In this document: in pieces, positions 17,034 through 26,017 of the stretch
Layout: the number at the start of each line of letters is the position of its first letter
How positions within the stretch are numbered: position 1 is the stretch's first letter
Origin: CAZNGF01 sp964572855
GTDB taxonomy: Bacteria; Bipolaricaulota; Bipolaricaulia; RBG-16-55-9; JAJCYT01
Assembly: GCA_964572855.1 (NCBI GenBank)
Contig: CAZNGF010000004.1
Location: 1-64,000 of the forward strand
Reading direction: 5' to 3'
Length of the DNA: 64,000 nucleotides
The notes under the pieces: generated by a model
Seen by the model: only the letters and a program-made list of their open reading frames with translations
The model's database searches: none
Told to the model about the DNA's origin: nothing
Program-made: the position numbers and the translations under genes

Positions 17034-18527
17034 TTGAGCGCCAGCCGTGCAATCCGACATGGGGGGCTGATCGACATCGTCGAGCGCGTCAAGGGCATCC
17101 TGCACAACCCCTGGCTCGTCCTGTTTTCGGTGGGCCTGGGGTTGTTCATGGTCGTGATCGACATCACGATCCTCAACATCGCCATGCCGGCCATCGCCGG
17201 CGAGCTGGACGCCTCGCTGCCGCAGGTGCAGTGGATCCTGATCGCATACACCTTGGCGCTCACGGGCTTGGTCCCCTTCTTCGGGCGCGTCAGCGACGTG
17301 CTGGGGCGCAAGCGATTGTTCGTGATCGGCGTGAGCGCCTTCGCCGCCGCCAGCCTGCTGGCCGCCTCTTCGCGCACCATCGGCTGGCTCATCGCCGCGC
17401 GCGTGCTGCAGGCCGGGGGCGGCGCGCTCATCACCAGCAACGTGCTGGCCATCATCACGGACACGTTCCCCAAGGGAAAGCGCGGCACGGCCATGGGCGT
17501 GCAGGCGATCCTCATCAGCGGCGGCGCGGCCGTGGGTCCGACGCTGGGCGGCCTGCTGGTCACGCGCTTCGGCTGGGAGGCCGTCTTCCTCATCAACGTG
17601 CCCATCGCGCTGGTCGCGGCGCTGCTGGCCACGGTCACGCTGCCCCCGCTGCGGAGCCACCGCACGCTCGAGCCGCTCGACTGGCTCGGGGCGGGGCTGC
17701 TGTTCGCCGGCTCGAGCGCGCTGCTGCTCGGGGTGACCAAGGCGCCGGACTGGGGCTGGGGCTCGCCCGCCGTGTGGAGCCTGATTCCCGCGGGCATTGG
17801 CCTGCTCGGCCTGTTCGTGTGGCGCGAGCGGCGCGCGCCCTACCCGCTGATCGACCTCTCGCTCTTCCGCATCCGCGCGTTCACGGCCGGACAGACTGCG
17901 GGTGCGTTCGCCACGATCGCCATGGCCACGGTCATGCTGCTCATGCCGTTCTACTGGCAGGGCGTGCGCGGCTTTTCGGCCCAGACGACGGGCCTGTTCA
18001 TGCTCCCGCTCCCGCTGGCCTTCATGGTCGTGGCGCCGCTGTCGGGGCGCTTGTCCGACCGGGTGGGCGCGCGCGGGATCGCCTCGAGCGGGCTGGGACT
18101 GGTCATGCTCGCGCTGTTGGCGTTTTCCGGGATCACGGCCACTTCCCCGGTGCCCGACGTGCTCTGGCGGCTCCTGTTGCTGGGCGTGGGGATGGGCATG
18201 TTTATCGCGCCCAACAACAACGCGGTCATGTCCGCCGCGCCCGACGACAAGCGGGGCGTGGCCTCGGGGCTGCTGGGGATGTTTCGTTACACGGGCCAGA
18301 GCCTGGGCGTGGCCTTCGGCGGCACGGTGTTCGCGCTGTTCGCCTCGGGCGGTGGCGCGGGCGCGATCCCGTTGCCCGTGCCCGAACGCCTGGCCGCCTC
18401 AGTCAGCGACGCCGAACCCGCCGCGACCGCGGCCTTCATCCACGGCCTGCACGCCGCCGCGCTCGGCGCCATCCCGCTGGCCGCCGTGGGCGTGGCGCTC
18501 TCGCTGCTGCGGGGCAAGGGACGCTAG
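17034..18527 (+). CDS. MFS drug/ion exporter of the DHA2 (EmrB/QacA) type
   Basis: 497 residues with 14 predicted membrane spans. Motif A GRVSDVLGRKRL follows span 2, motif C-like GGAAVGPTLGG lies in span 5, and IDITILNIAMPAIAGELDAS in span 1 is typical of the DHA2 family. It should export a toxic substrate by proton antiport. The start is uncertain: TTG 17034 lacks a clear ribosome site and a later start is possible. An ArsR-type repressor precedes it, so expression may be induced by metal or thiol stress. Confidence 0.9.
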   Translation: MSASRAIRHGGLIDIVERVKGILHNPWLVLFSVGLGLFMVVIDITILNIAMPAIAGELDASLPQVQWILIAYTLALTGLVPFFGRVSDVLGRKRLFVIGVSAFAAASLLAASSRTIGWLIAARVLQAGGGALITSNVLAIITDTFPKGKRGTAMGVQAILISGGAAVGPTLGGLLVTRFGWEAVFLINVPIALVAALLATVTLPPLRSHRTLEPLDWLGAGLLFAGSSALLLGVTKAPDWGWGSPAVWSLIPAGIGLLGLFVWRERRAPYPLIDLSLFRIRAFTAGQTAGAFATIAMATVMLLMPFYWQGVRGFSAQTTGLFMLPLPLAFMVVAPLSGRLSDRVGARGIASSGLGLVMLALLAFSGITATSPVPDVLWRLLLLGVGMGMFIAPNNNAVMSAAPDDKRGVASGLLGMFRYTGQSLGVAFGGTVFALFASGGGAGAIPLPVPERLAASVSDAEPAATAAFIHGLHAAALGAIPLAAVGVALSLLRGKGR

Positions 18528-18580
18528 CGCCCCGCCGACGCGCCAGCGGGCGTCAAAGTTCATGTGAAGGCTTTTTCAGT

Positions 18581-18858
18581 TCACGGCTGCTGCGCGACCG
18601 CCTCGTCCAGCAAGCGGCCGATCAGGTCGAAGGCCGCGTCCAGGTCGATCTGCTGTTCGCGCGTTCCCTCCGGCCCGGAGGCGCGGAAGCGCACGATGCC
18701 TTCCCCGTCCAAGATCACCAGCGTCGGATACAGCGTGTCGAGCTCCCAGGTGGACGCCCACGGCCGGGCCGTCCTCGGCGATCCCGAGCCGGCCCAGCGT
18801 CGGAGAGCAGGGCCAGCACGACCAGAAGCGAGAGCGCGGACAGCTGTCGGGTGCGCAC
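18581..18858 (-). pseudogene. degraded TlpA/ResA-type thioredoxin-like gene
   Basis: AAGGAGG precedes a GTG (18858) that encodes a signal peptide (VRTRQLSALSLLVVLALLSDAG). After that the frame is lost. Fragments in other frames give RLGIAEDGPAVGV and then ELDTLYPTLVILDGEGIVRF followed by the final helix of a secreted redoxin. The catalytic CxxC and the first half of the fold are missing. The remnant points to an internal deletion plus at least one frameshift. Confidence 0.65.
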
Positions 18859-18997
18859 GACACCTCCTTGGTCGATCCAAAACGCTCGTGCATGCCACGT
18901 ACCGGCCGGTCAGCGCGAAGGGGGCGATCCCCAGTGAAGCCGGAAAGGGGCGTGTCAAGGATGACCGAGGGCAGAAACTTTCATGATCCCGGTCCGG

Positions 18998-20185
18998 TTA
19001 TACCGGTAACGTCAGACTGCCGAGGTCGCGAGGGTAGTAGGTGAGCCGCTCGCAGCCGTCCTCGGTGATCAGCACGGTGTCGGAGTGCCGGAACCCGCCC
19101 AGCTCGGGCACGTAGAGGCCGGGCTCGACCGAGAAGAGCATGCCCGGTTCCATCAGCGTGTGGTCGCCGACATCGAGGAAGGGTCCCTCGTGGTAGCGCA
19201 GGCCCAGGCCGTGGCCGGTGTGATGGCGCCAGTGGGGCATGAGGTCGTTCTTCTCGAAGTAGCGCCGCACGGCCTGGTCGACCTCGGAGCACGGATCGCC
19301 GGGCCGCATGGCGGCAAACGCGGCGTCCTGCAGGGCGAACATGTGGTCGAAGCAGCGTTTCTGCTCGTCGGAGGGTGGCCCCATGACCATGGTGCGCTCC
19401 AACTCGGAGATGTAGCCCCACACGGGCGCGGTGGCTCCCGTGACCAGCACGTCGCCCGGCTGAAAGGTGAGGTTGTTGGCCAGCGCGTGCGGCACGGCCG
19501 AGGTGCGGCCGATTTGCCCGCGGTAGAGCGCCAGCGCTCCGGAGAAAAATTTGCTCTGCGAGCGGAACACCGGGCCGATAGCATCCATCATGGCCAGCGT
19601 GGCCTCGCTGCTGGCCCGCGCGCTCACCTCGGACTCGCTGCGGCCCACCTCCGTGTAGCGCTGCAGCAGCGTGTGCGCCAGGTTGCCCCAGGTGACGCTC
19701 TCGCGCACGAGCGCGATCTCGGGCGCGCTCTTCACGGCCATCTGCGCCTCCACCGCCGCCGTGACGCGGTGAAACGTGCCGCCCGTCAGCTCGGAGAGCC
19801 GCGGGCCGCGGTAGCCGAAGATCCAGGGGTAGCCATCCTCGTCGGCCCCGAACGCGCCCTGAATGTCCAGATCCTGCAGCGTGCGCTTGAACCGTTCCAT
19901 CGGGTGCGGGTCGTCCGGGTACTCGGCGTAGGGGTCCACGCGGTCCACCAGCGCGAGGGATTGGGCGTGCTCCAGTTCCAGGCGCGGGACGAACAGCGCG
20001 CTCTGGCCGCGCGCGTTTAGGACGAAGGCGACGGGGCGCTCGGTGGGGAAGAAGGCGAAGCCCGTGTAGTAAAGAACGTATTGGCTGTCGAACAGGACCG
20101 CGCCCGATAGCCCCTCGGCCTCGAGGTGCGCCCGCAGCCGCTCGACGCGCGCTCGGTACTCGGTTGGCGGGATGTGCAGGCTCAT
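18998..20185 (-). CDS. creatinase-like M24-family hydrolase lacking the metal ligands
   Basis: 395 residues with the creatinase N-terminal domain (1-160) and the pita-bread domain (170-395). Metallo-M24 peptidases use Asp, Asp, His, Glu, Glu. Here the first Asp position is T249/G250, the second is E261 (SELERT), His is kept at H325 (TGHGLGL), the first Glu is E354 (SVEPG) and the last is replaced at S368 (FRHSD). H233 lies where creatinase has its catalytic His. This pattern matches metal-free members such as creatinase rather than Xaa-Pro peptidases, so hydrolysis of an amidino, lactam or similar C-N bond is inferred. Start chosen at ATG 20185, overlapping the isochorismatase stop by 4 nt. 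Last gene of the operon. Confidence 0.85.
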   Translation of the reverse strand: MSLHIPPTEYRARVERLRAHLEAEGLSGAVLFDSQYVLYYTGFAFFPTERPVAFVLNARGQSALFVPRLELEHAQSLALVDRVDPYAEYPDDPHPMERFKRTLQDLDIQGAFGADEDGYPWIFGYRGPRLSELTGGTFHRVTAAVEAQMAVKSAPEIALVRESVTWGNLAHTLLQRYTEVGRSESEVSARASSEATLAMMDAIGPVFRSQSKFFSGALALYRGQIGRTSAVPHALANNLTFQPGDVLVTGATAPVWGYISELERTMVMGPPSDEQKRCFDHMFALQDAAFAAMRPGDPCSEVDQAVRRYFEKNDLMPHWRHHTGHGLGLRYHEGPFLDVGDHTLMEPGMLFSVEPGLYVPELGGFRHSDTVLITEDGCERLTYYPRDLGSLTLPV

Positions 20186-20862
20186 GAGCGGGCTCCGATC
20201 TCGGCGACCACGGTGTCGGTGTCGCGGCAGTTGCAAAACGCGTGGTCCAGGTTCGTGATGGCGGCCCGATGCAGCTCCGGCGTGACGGCCGCGCAGGCGT
20301 CGGGCACCATGATGACGTTGTAGCCCAGGTCGCTGGCGTCGCGCACGCTGCCCTCGACGCAGCCGTTGGTCACGACGCCGCAGACCAAGAGCGTGTCGAC
20401 GCCCAGGTTGCGCAGCAGTTGGTTGATGTGGGTCGAATTGAACGGGCTTGACGAGGTCTTCGAGAGCACGATGTCGTCGTCCGTCGGCGCGATTTCCTCC
20501 AGGATCTCGGCGTCCTTGGCGTCGCGCGGCACGGCCAGGTTCACGTAGCGGTGCTGCCGGCCCGCGTCGCGCGCGTCGGGCGTTTGCGTTGCGATCCGGG
20601 TGTAAATGACGTTCATGCCCGCCTCGCGGGCCGCCTCGAGCAAGCGCTGCTGGTTGGGTATCGCCGTGGCAACCGCCTCCCAGTAGTACTCGAACACCTC
20701 GGCTACGCCGGCCGCCTTGGCCTTGGCACCCATGGCGTGGTCGGGGTGGGCATCCAGATACTGCATGTCCACCACCAACAAGGCGGTTCGTGCGGGCGTG
20801 ATTTCAAAGTACGGCAACTGCGGGAACACCAGCGTGAGTCGGTTTTCGGGGGTGTCGGGCAT
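20182..20862 (-). CDS. isochorismatase-like cysteine hydrolase
   Basis: 226 residues, alpha/beta Rossmann-like fold. The Asp-Lys-Cys triad is visible: ALLVVDMQ near residue 30, VLSKTSSSPF near 135 and GVVTNGCVEGS near 165. Family members hydrolyse amides such as nicotinamide, N-carbamoylsarcosine, biuret and ureidoacrylate. Start at ATG 20862 with AAGGAGG upstream. Sandwiched between the aminotransferase (10 nt upstream) and the M24 gene (4-nt overlap), so it probably acts in the same pathway, releasing ammonia or a carbamoyl group. Confidence 0.9.
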   Translation of the reverse strand: MPDTPENRLTLVFPQLPYFEITPARTALLVVDMQYLDAHPDHAMGAKAKAAGVAEVFEYYWEAVATAIPNQQRLLEAAREAGMNVIYTRIATQTPDARDAGRQHRYVNLAVPRDAKDAEILEEIAPTDDDIVLSKTSSSPFNSTHINQLLRNLGVDTLLVCGVVTNGCVEGSVRDASDLGYNVIMVPDACAAVTPELHRAAITNLDHAFCNCRDTDTVVAEIGARS

Positions 20863-20872
20863 GGGAACCTCC

Positions 20873-22183
20873 TTAGAGCGCCGCGATCGCCTGCAATCCA
20901 TGGCGGCAGGCGTCGCTCAATTCGTCCAGAATGGGCTCGTCGTGCGCCAGCGAGATGGCGTGGTGCGAGAGCGGGTTGGCCATCACCAGGAAGCCGCGCT
21001 CGGCCAGGGCGGCGTTGAAGGCCGCGTAGGCCTTCCGGTCGGTGGCGCTGGCGCTGCGGTAGTCCGCGATCGTTTCATCGGTGAAGTACCAGTGCAGGTG
21101 CCCCCCCGCGCCGACCAGTTGCGCCGGCACGCCCCACTGCGTTGCGTCTCGCTGGAAAGCCTCTTTCAAGCGGTCGGAGCGCGCGTCGAGCGTCCGCTGC
21201 GCCGAGCCGTCCCGCAGCAACGGGAGGGTCGCCAGCGCGGCGGCCAGCGGGACGGCGTGGCCGTTGAACGTGCCCACGAAGGCGGGTCCCCGGCCCGGCT
21301 CGGTCAAACGCATGAACGCCTCGCGGCCCGCGAGCGCGGCCATCGGGAAGCCGTTGGCCAGCGCTTTCCCATACGTGGCCAGGTCTGGAACGATTCCATA
21401 GGCTTCCTGCGCGCCGCCGGGGGCCAGCCGGAAGCCCGTGAGCAGCTCGTCGAAGATGAGCACGATCCCGTGGCGGGTGCAGAGGTCGCGCAACGCCTGT
21501 AGATACGCCGTCGTCGCCGCGATGTAGCCCACGTCGATGAGCACGGGCTCCAGGATCACCGCGGCCAGCTCGGCGGCGTGGCGCTCGATGAGGGCGGCCG
21601 TGTGCGCCACGTCGTTGAACGGCAACACGAGCGTGCTCTGCGCCAGCGCGGGGTGCAGCCCCGGCGAGCCCGGCAGCGGGACGGGGGCGTCCGGCGACCC
21701 GTTCTTGGTCATGTCCGGCCAGCAGCTCACGAACAGCTCGTCGGTCCAGCCGTGGTACGACCCCTCGACCTTGGCCACGCGCGCCCTGCCGGTGTGGTGG
21801 CGGGCCACGTGCAGCGCGTGTGTGACGGCCTCGGTTCCCGTGTTGGTGAAGCGCACCAGCTCCATCGTCGGCACGAGCTTCAAGAACAACTCGGCCAACT
21901 CGACCGAGCGCTCCCACTCGACGCCCGCGCTCAGGCCGGCGTCCAGGACCGCGCGCACCGCGTCGTTGACGCGGGCGTCCCCGTGGCCCAGCAGCACAGC
22001 CCCGTTGCCCATGATCAGGTCGACGTAGCGGTTCCCGTCGGCGTCCCAGGCTTCAGCGCCCCGGGCGCGCTCGAAGTAGAGCGGGTGGGGCGCGCGCGCC
22101 CGCGTGCCGGAGTGGACGCCCGAGGGGACGGCGCGGTAGGCGCGTTGGTAGAGGGCGGCGGATCGTTCAGTGTTTCTTGTCAT
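20873..22183 (-). CDS. class III aminotransferase, glutamate-1-semialdehyde aminomutase-like
   Basis: PLP enzyme of 436 residues. The N terminus (AYRAVPSGVHSGTRA) and the SYHGW motif near residue 145 are those of the GSA-aminomutase branch. The PLP Asp lies in IFDELLTGFR near 235 and the Schiff-base lysine in TYGKALANGFP near 265. Start at ATG 22183 with GAGGAG upstream. Placement in a catabolic operon without other haem genes argues for transamination of an omega-amino or beta-amino substrate rather than haem synthesis. Confidence 0.88.
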   Translation of the reverse strand: MTRNTERSAALYQRAYRAVPSGVHSGTRARAPHPLYFERARGAEAWDADGNRYVDLIMGNGAVLLGHGDARVNDAVRAVLDAGLSAGVEWERSVELAELFLKLVPTMELVRFTNTGTEAVTHALHVARHHTGRARVAKVEGSYHGWTDELFVSCWPDMTKNGSPDAPVPLPGSPGLHPALAQSTLVLPFNDVAHTAALIERHAAELAAVILEPVLIDVGYIAATTAYLQALRDLCTRHGIVLIFDELLTGFRLAPGGAQEAYGIVPDLATYGKALANGFPMAALAGREAFMRLTEPGRGPAFVGTFNGHAVPLAAALATLPLLRDGSAQRTLDARSDRLKEAFQRDATQWGVPAQLVGAGGHLHWYFTDETIADYRSASATDRKAYAAFNAALAERGFLVMANPLSHHAISLAHDEPILDELSDACRHGLQAIAAL

Positions 22184-22208
22184 TGTGCTCCTCGTTGAGT
22201 CGTGGTCC

Positions 22209-22236
22209 GTAGGGGCGCACGGCCGTGCGCCCCTAC
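22209..22236. repeat. GTAGGGGC palindrome
   Basis: Perfect 28-bp palindrome beginning GTAGGGGCGCACGG and ending with its complement, in the 101-nt gap inside the catabolic operon. Similar palindromes occur at 31183, 39079, 39435, 50818 and 52463. It is followed by a second hairpin with CTCCC/GGGAG arms (about 22246-22268). Confidence 0.8.
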
Positions 22237-22284
22237 ACCCGATTGCTCCCTTCTCTCCCGAGGGAGCGGGGGAAACGTTCGGCG

Positions 22285-23205
22285 TCACGCGTCCAGGTTC
22301 CCGACCATGTAGCCGTAGGCGCCGGCTGCAACGACGTCGGTCGTCAGGTGCGAGAGCACCATGAGCCCGCGCTCGAACGGGCTGCGGATCACCTCGAGCT
22401 CCTCGAGCGTGTACGGGCTCAGCACGCGGCCCAGGACCGCACCCCCGCTGATCGCCTCCCCCAGCGGCGGCGCTTCGGTGTAGAGCATCCCGCCGGCGTG
22501 CGGGCGAATGGTGGCGATCTCGTTCAGCACGATTTGCTCCGGCGGCGGGGCGGGCTCGCCGTCCAGCACGCCGGCGGCCTGGAGGAAGTTGAGCGTGCCC
22601 GCCACGCCGCGCTCGACGTAGGGGCGCTGGTCCACGCGCCCGCCGCCCAGCTCGACCACGACGCTGGGGACGCCCCGTTCTTGCGCCACCCCCACCGAGG
22701 TGTGCTTGAGCAGCTCCAGCACCTCGGGCGGCGGGACGTGCAGCACCTTGGAGCCGAAGCTGCGGGAGAGCCGCTCGTCGTTGAAGATGTAGACGTAGTC
22801 CACCGTCTGCGATTCGCCGCCCGCGTGGAAGTCCAAGAGAAAATCGATCCTTTGCAGGAAGTGCTCGTTGACCTTGGCGGCGAGCTGCTCGGTGAGCCAG
22901 CCGTCGGGGTCGCCGGGGAAGACGTGGTTGAGGTTGAGGCCGTCCAGCGGCGTGAAGCGGCTCAGCGCTTCCAGGGTGTGCGGGTTGGCCACGGGCAGCA
23001 GCAGCAGGCGGCCGCGGAAGTCCCCGTCGGCCAGCTGCCGGGCCACCTCCATCACGATGCGCGTGCCCGTGGACTCGTCGCCGTGGATGCCCGCGCTCAG
23101 GCCCACCGTGGGGCCCGGGCCGCGCTTGCCGACCAGCTCGTGCAGGTGCAAGCAGAGCGTGCCGCCGCTGGCCAGCGGCGAAACTGGGATCGCCCGGACG
23201 CTCAC
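22285..23205 (-). CDS. aspartoacylase/AstE-family zinc deacylase, paralogue 1
   Basis: 306 residues of the M14-like succinylglutamate desuccinylase/aspartoacylase family. Zinc ligands are visible: His and Glu in GIHGDESTGT near residue 42 and His in LDFHAGG near 125; the catalytic Glu lies in VVVELGGG near 200. GTG start overlaps the stop of its paralogue by 4 nt and has AAGGGGGG upstream. Likely removes an N-acyl group from an amino acid or diamine derivative. Related to the next gene along its whole length. Confidence 0.9.
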   Translation of the reverse strand: MSVRAIPVSPLASGGTLCLHLHELVGKRGPGPTVGLSAGIHGDESTGTRIVMEVARQLADGDFRGRLLLLPVANPHTLEALSRFTPLDGLNLNHVFPGDPDGWLTEQLAAKVNEHFLQRIDFLLDFHAGGESQTVDYVYIFNDERLSRSFGSKVLHVPPPEVLELLKHTSVGVAQERGVPSVVVELGGGRVDQRPYVERGVAGTLNFLQAAGVLDGEPAPPPEQIVLNEIATIRPHAGGMLYTEAPPLGEAISGGAVLGRVLSPYTLEELEVIRSPFERGLMVLSHLTTDVVAAGAYGYMVGNLDA

Positions 23206-24143
23206 GCTTGCCCCCCTTCGGCCGAATCGAGGTTGCCAATCATGTAGCCGTAGCAGCCTGGGTCGATCACGTCATCCGTGAGGTGGGACAGCACCATGAT
23301 CCCGCGTTCGAACGGGTTGCGGATCACCTCGAGCTCCTCGAAGGTGTACGGGCTCACGACGCGGCCCAGCACGGCGTCGCCGGAGACCTCCTCGCCCAGT
23401 GGCGGGGCTGCGCCGACGAGCAAGCCCCCGGCGTGCGGCCGGAGGATCGCGATCTCGTTGAGCACGACCTGCGCCGGCGGCGGGGCCGGTTCGTCGTCGA
23501 CCAGGCCCAGCTCGGCCAGCACGTTGACCGCGCCGCGCACGCCGCGCTCGACGTAGGGGCGCTGGTCCACGCGCCCGCCGCCCAGCTCGACCACGACGGT
23601 GGGGGCGTCCCGCGCGACCGTGACCCCGCCGGAGACGCCCTCGTAGGCGGTGCCCGAGACCCCCTCCTTCGGCCGATAGAGCACGGGGGAGCCAAAGCTC
23701 CTGGAGAGCGTTTCGGCGTTGAGGATGTAGATGTAATCGACGGTCTGGCCGGCTCCGCCGGCGTGGAAGTCCAGGTAGACGTCGATCCTTTGCAAGAACT
23801 CCCGGTGGATGACGCACGCCAGCTGCTCGCTGAACCAGCCGTCGGGGTCGCCGGGGAAGAGGCGGTTGAGGTTGAGAGCGTCCAGCGGCGTGTGGCGCGC
23901 GTTGGCCTCGAAGCCGAGCGGGTTGGCCACCGGCAACAGCAGCAGCCGGCCGCGGAAGTTTCCCCCCGCGTAGCGCCGGGCGAGTTCCAGCAGGATCTGC
24001 GTTCCCGTCGGCTCGTCGCCGTGGATGGCGGCGCTCATGCCGACGGTGGGGCCGTCCCCCAGCGCCCCGCGGAGCTCGATCACGTGCAGGTCGATCTGGG
24101 TCCCGTTGGCCAAGGTCGCAACGGGGTATCGGTTCACGTTCAT
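23202..24143 (-). CDS. aspartoacylase/AstE-family zinc deacylase, paralogue 2
   Basis: 313 residues, clearly a tandem duplicate of the downstream gene: AIHGDEPTGTQ, LFPGDPDGWFSEQLA, LDFHAGG and VVVELGGGRVDQRPYVERG are shared almost unchanged. All zinc ligands and the catalytic Glu are present, so both copies look active. ATG 24143 has CGGAGG upstream and lies 31 nt after the permease gene. The lid and substrate loop regions differ most, which suggests two related acyl substrates. Confidence 0.9.
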   Translation of the reverse strand: MNVNRYPVATLANGTQIDLHVIELRGALGDGPTVGMSAAIHGDEPTGTQILLELARRYAGGNFRGRLLLLPVANPLGFEANARHTPLDALNLNRLFPGDPDGWFSEQLACVIHREFLQRIDVYLDFHAGGAGQTVDYIYILNAETLSRSFGSPVLYRPKEGVSGTAYEGVSGGVTVARDAPTVVVELGGGRVDQRPYVERGVRGAVNVLAELGLVDDEPAPPPAQVVLNEIAILRPHAGGLLVGAAPPLGEEVSGDAVLGRVVSPYTFEELEVIRNPFERGIMVLSHLTDDVIDPGCYGYMIGNLDSAEGGQA

Positions 24144-24174
24144 GGTGATGCCTCCGTTTCTCGTGTTTGCGCCG

Positions 24175-24999
24175 CTAGCGTTGCACCATTCCCCGCGGGT
24201 CCAGTTCGTCGCGCAGGCCGTCGCCCAGCAGGTTGAACCCCAGCACGGTCAACATGATCGCAAAGCCCGGCACGATCGACAGGTGCGGCGCGTTGCGCAG
24301 GAACCGCATGCCGTAGGACATGGTCCAGCCCCAGCTCGGGTCGGGCGGCTGCACGCCGAAACCCAGGAAGCTGAGCGCCGACTCGGCGATGATGGCCGTC
24401 CCCAACCCCAGCGTGGCCAGCACGACCATGGGGCCGAGGCTGTTGGGCAGGATGTGGCGCAGCAGGATGCGGGTATCCGACGCGCCCAGCGAGCGGGCCG
24501 CCTGGACGTAGTCGCGTTCGCGCTCGGACAGCGCCATGGAACGGGCGACGCGCGCGTACTGGGTCCAGAACACCGCGATGAGCGCGATCACGACGTTGAC
24601 CGGCCCGGGGCCGAGCACGGCGATCAGCGCCAGCGCCAGGATGATCACGGGGAAACCTAGGAAGATGTCCACCACGCGCATGAGCAGCATGTCCACCCAG
24701 CCGCCGAAGAACCCCGAGGTCAAGCCGATCCACGTCCCAAGCACGGAGGCCACCCCCACCGACACCAGCGCGATCAGGAGCGAGAGGCGCGTGCCGTGGG
24801 CCATGCGCGTCCAGAGGTCGCGCCCGAAGTTGTCGGTGCCGAGCCAGTGCTCCGGGCCGGGCGGTCGCAGCCGGCTGGCCATGTCCATCTCCTCGGGGCC
24901 GACGCCGGCCAGCAGCGGGCCGAAGGCGGCGATCAGCACCAGCCCCGCCACGATCAGCGCCCCGGCGGCCATGGACCAGCGTCGTCTGAGCATGCGCAT
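24175..24999 (-). CDS. ABC transporter permease, DppC/OppC type
   Basis: 274 residues. N-terminal anchor (GALIVAGLVLIAAFGPLLAG), then the OppC_N region and the EAA loop ERERDYVQAARSLGASDTRILLRHILPN near residue 165, which docks with the ATPase. Start chosen at ATG 24999, 8 nt after the DppB-type gene, with GGAGGGCCC upstream; any longer reading runs through that neighbour. Forms the importer with the DppB-type permease and binding protein. No ATPase genes follow. Confidence 0.92.
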   Translation of the reverse strand: MRMLRRRWSMAAGALIVAGLVLIAAFGPLLAGVGPEEMDMASRLRPPGPEHWLGTDNFGRDLWTRMAHGTRLSLLIALVSVGVASVLGTWIGLTSGFFGGWVDMLLMRVVDIFLGFPVIILALALIAVLGPGPVNVVIALIAVFWTQYARVARSMALSERERDYVQAARSLGASDTRILLRHILPNSLGPMVVLATLGLGTAIIAESALSFLGFGVQPPDPSWGWTMSYGMRFLRNAPHLSIVPGFAIMLTVLGFNLLGDGLRDELDPRGMVQR

Positions 25000-25007
25000 G
25001 GGCCCTC

Positions 25008-25988
25008 CTACTCCAGCCGGATGCGGGGGTCGATGATCCCGTAGAGCACGTCCACGGTCAGGTTGATGAGCGAAAAGGCAAACGCGATGATCAACACCGT
25101 CCCCTGCACCAGCGGGATGTCGCGCTGGCCGATGGCGGTGATGGCCAGCTGGCCGATGCCCGGCCAGCCGAAGATGAACTCGGTCAGCACCGCGCCGCCC
25201 AGCAGCACGCCGAACTGCAGCCCCAGCACGCTGACCACGGCGAGCAAGGAGTTGCGAAACGCGTGCCGGACGATGACCAGCCACGGCACCAACCCCTTGG
25301 CCCGCGCGGTGCGGACGTAGTCCTCACCCAGCACGTCCAGCAGCGACGAGCGCTGAATGCGGCTAATGATGGCCGCGCCGTTGAGTCCCAGGGTGAGGGC
25401 GGGCAACAGCAGGTGTTGCAGGCTGTCGAGCAGGACCTCGGGCTTGCCCCGAAACAGCGCGCCGAACGCCTCGACCAGCGGCTCCCCGCGGCCGATCGAG
25501 GGCAGCCAGTCGAGCTGCACCGCGAACCAGAGCATGAACAAAATGCCCAGCCAGAAGACGGGAATCGACACCCCCAGTTGCGCGAACAGCATGCTGACCA
25601 GGTCGATCAGCGTCCCGCGGCGCACGGCCGCGATCAACCCCAGCGGGATCCCGACGAAGGTCGAGATGAACAAGGCGGCCACCGCCAGCTCGACGGTGGC
25701 CGGCAGGTGGCCGAACACGATCCGACCCACGGGCGCGCGCTGAAAGATCGATTGGCCCAGATCGCCTTGCAGCAGGCGGCCGATGTACTTGGCCAGCTGC
25801 ACCGGCAGCGGTTGGTCCGTGCCCAGCACGCGGCGCATGTCGGCCACGGTCTCCGGGGTGGCATCGGTGCCCAACAGGGCCACGGCCGGATCCCCGGGAA
25901 TGACCTGCAGCAGCCCGAACACGATCACGACGATGCCGAACATGGTGGGGATCAGCAGCAACAGGCGGCGCGCGATGTAGCTCGTCAC
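25008..25988 (-). CDS. ABC transporter permease, DppB/OppB type
   Basis: 326 residues, six membrane spans. Begins with the canonical RRLLLLIPTMFGIVVIVFGLLQVIPGDP and carries the cytoplasmic EAA loop DYVRTARAKGLVPWLVIVRH near residue 230. GTG start with GGAGGCGCC upstream. Partner of the DppC-type permease; imports peptides, opines or similar nitrogenous solutes together with the binding protein upstream. Confidence 0.93.
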   Translation of the reverse strand: MTSYIARRLLLLIPTMFGIVVIVFGLLQVIPGDPAVALLGTDATPETVADMRRVLGTDQPLPVQLAKYIGRLLQGDLGQSIFQRAPVGRIVFGHLPATVELAVAALFISTFVGIPLGLIAAVRRGTLIDLVSMLFAQLGVSIPVFWLGILFMLWFAVQLDWLPSIGRGEPLVEAFGALFRGKPEVLLDSLQHLLLPALTLGLNGAAIISRIQRSSLLDVLGEDYVRTARAKGLVPWLVIVRHAFRNSLLAVVSVLGLQFGVLLGGAVLTEFIFGWPGIGQLAITAIGQRDIPLVQGTVLIIAFAFSLINLTVDVLYGIIDPRIRLE

Positions 25989-26017
25989 CGGGGCGCCTCC
26001 GTACCGCGGGGATGGAG

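Noticed and set aside
18998..24143. Naming the operon as ectoine degradation
   Set aside because: The M24 protein lacks the closer resemblance I would expect of DoeA, no aspartate-semialdehyde dehydrogenase or ectoine-type regulator is adjacent, and the extra amidase and second deacylase are unexplained.
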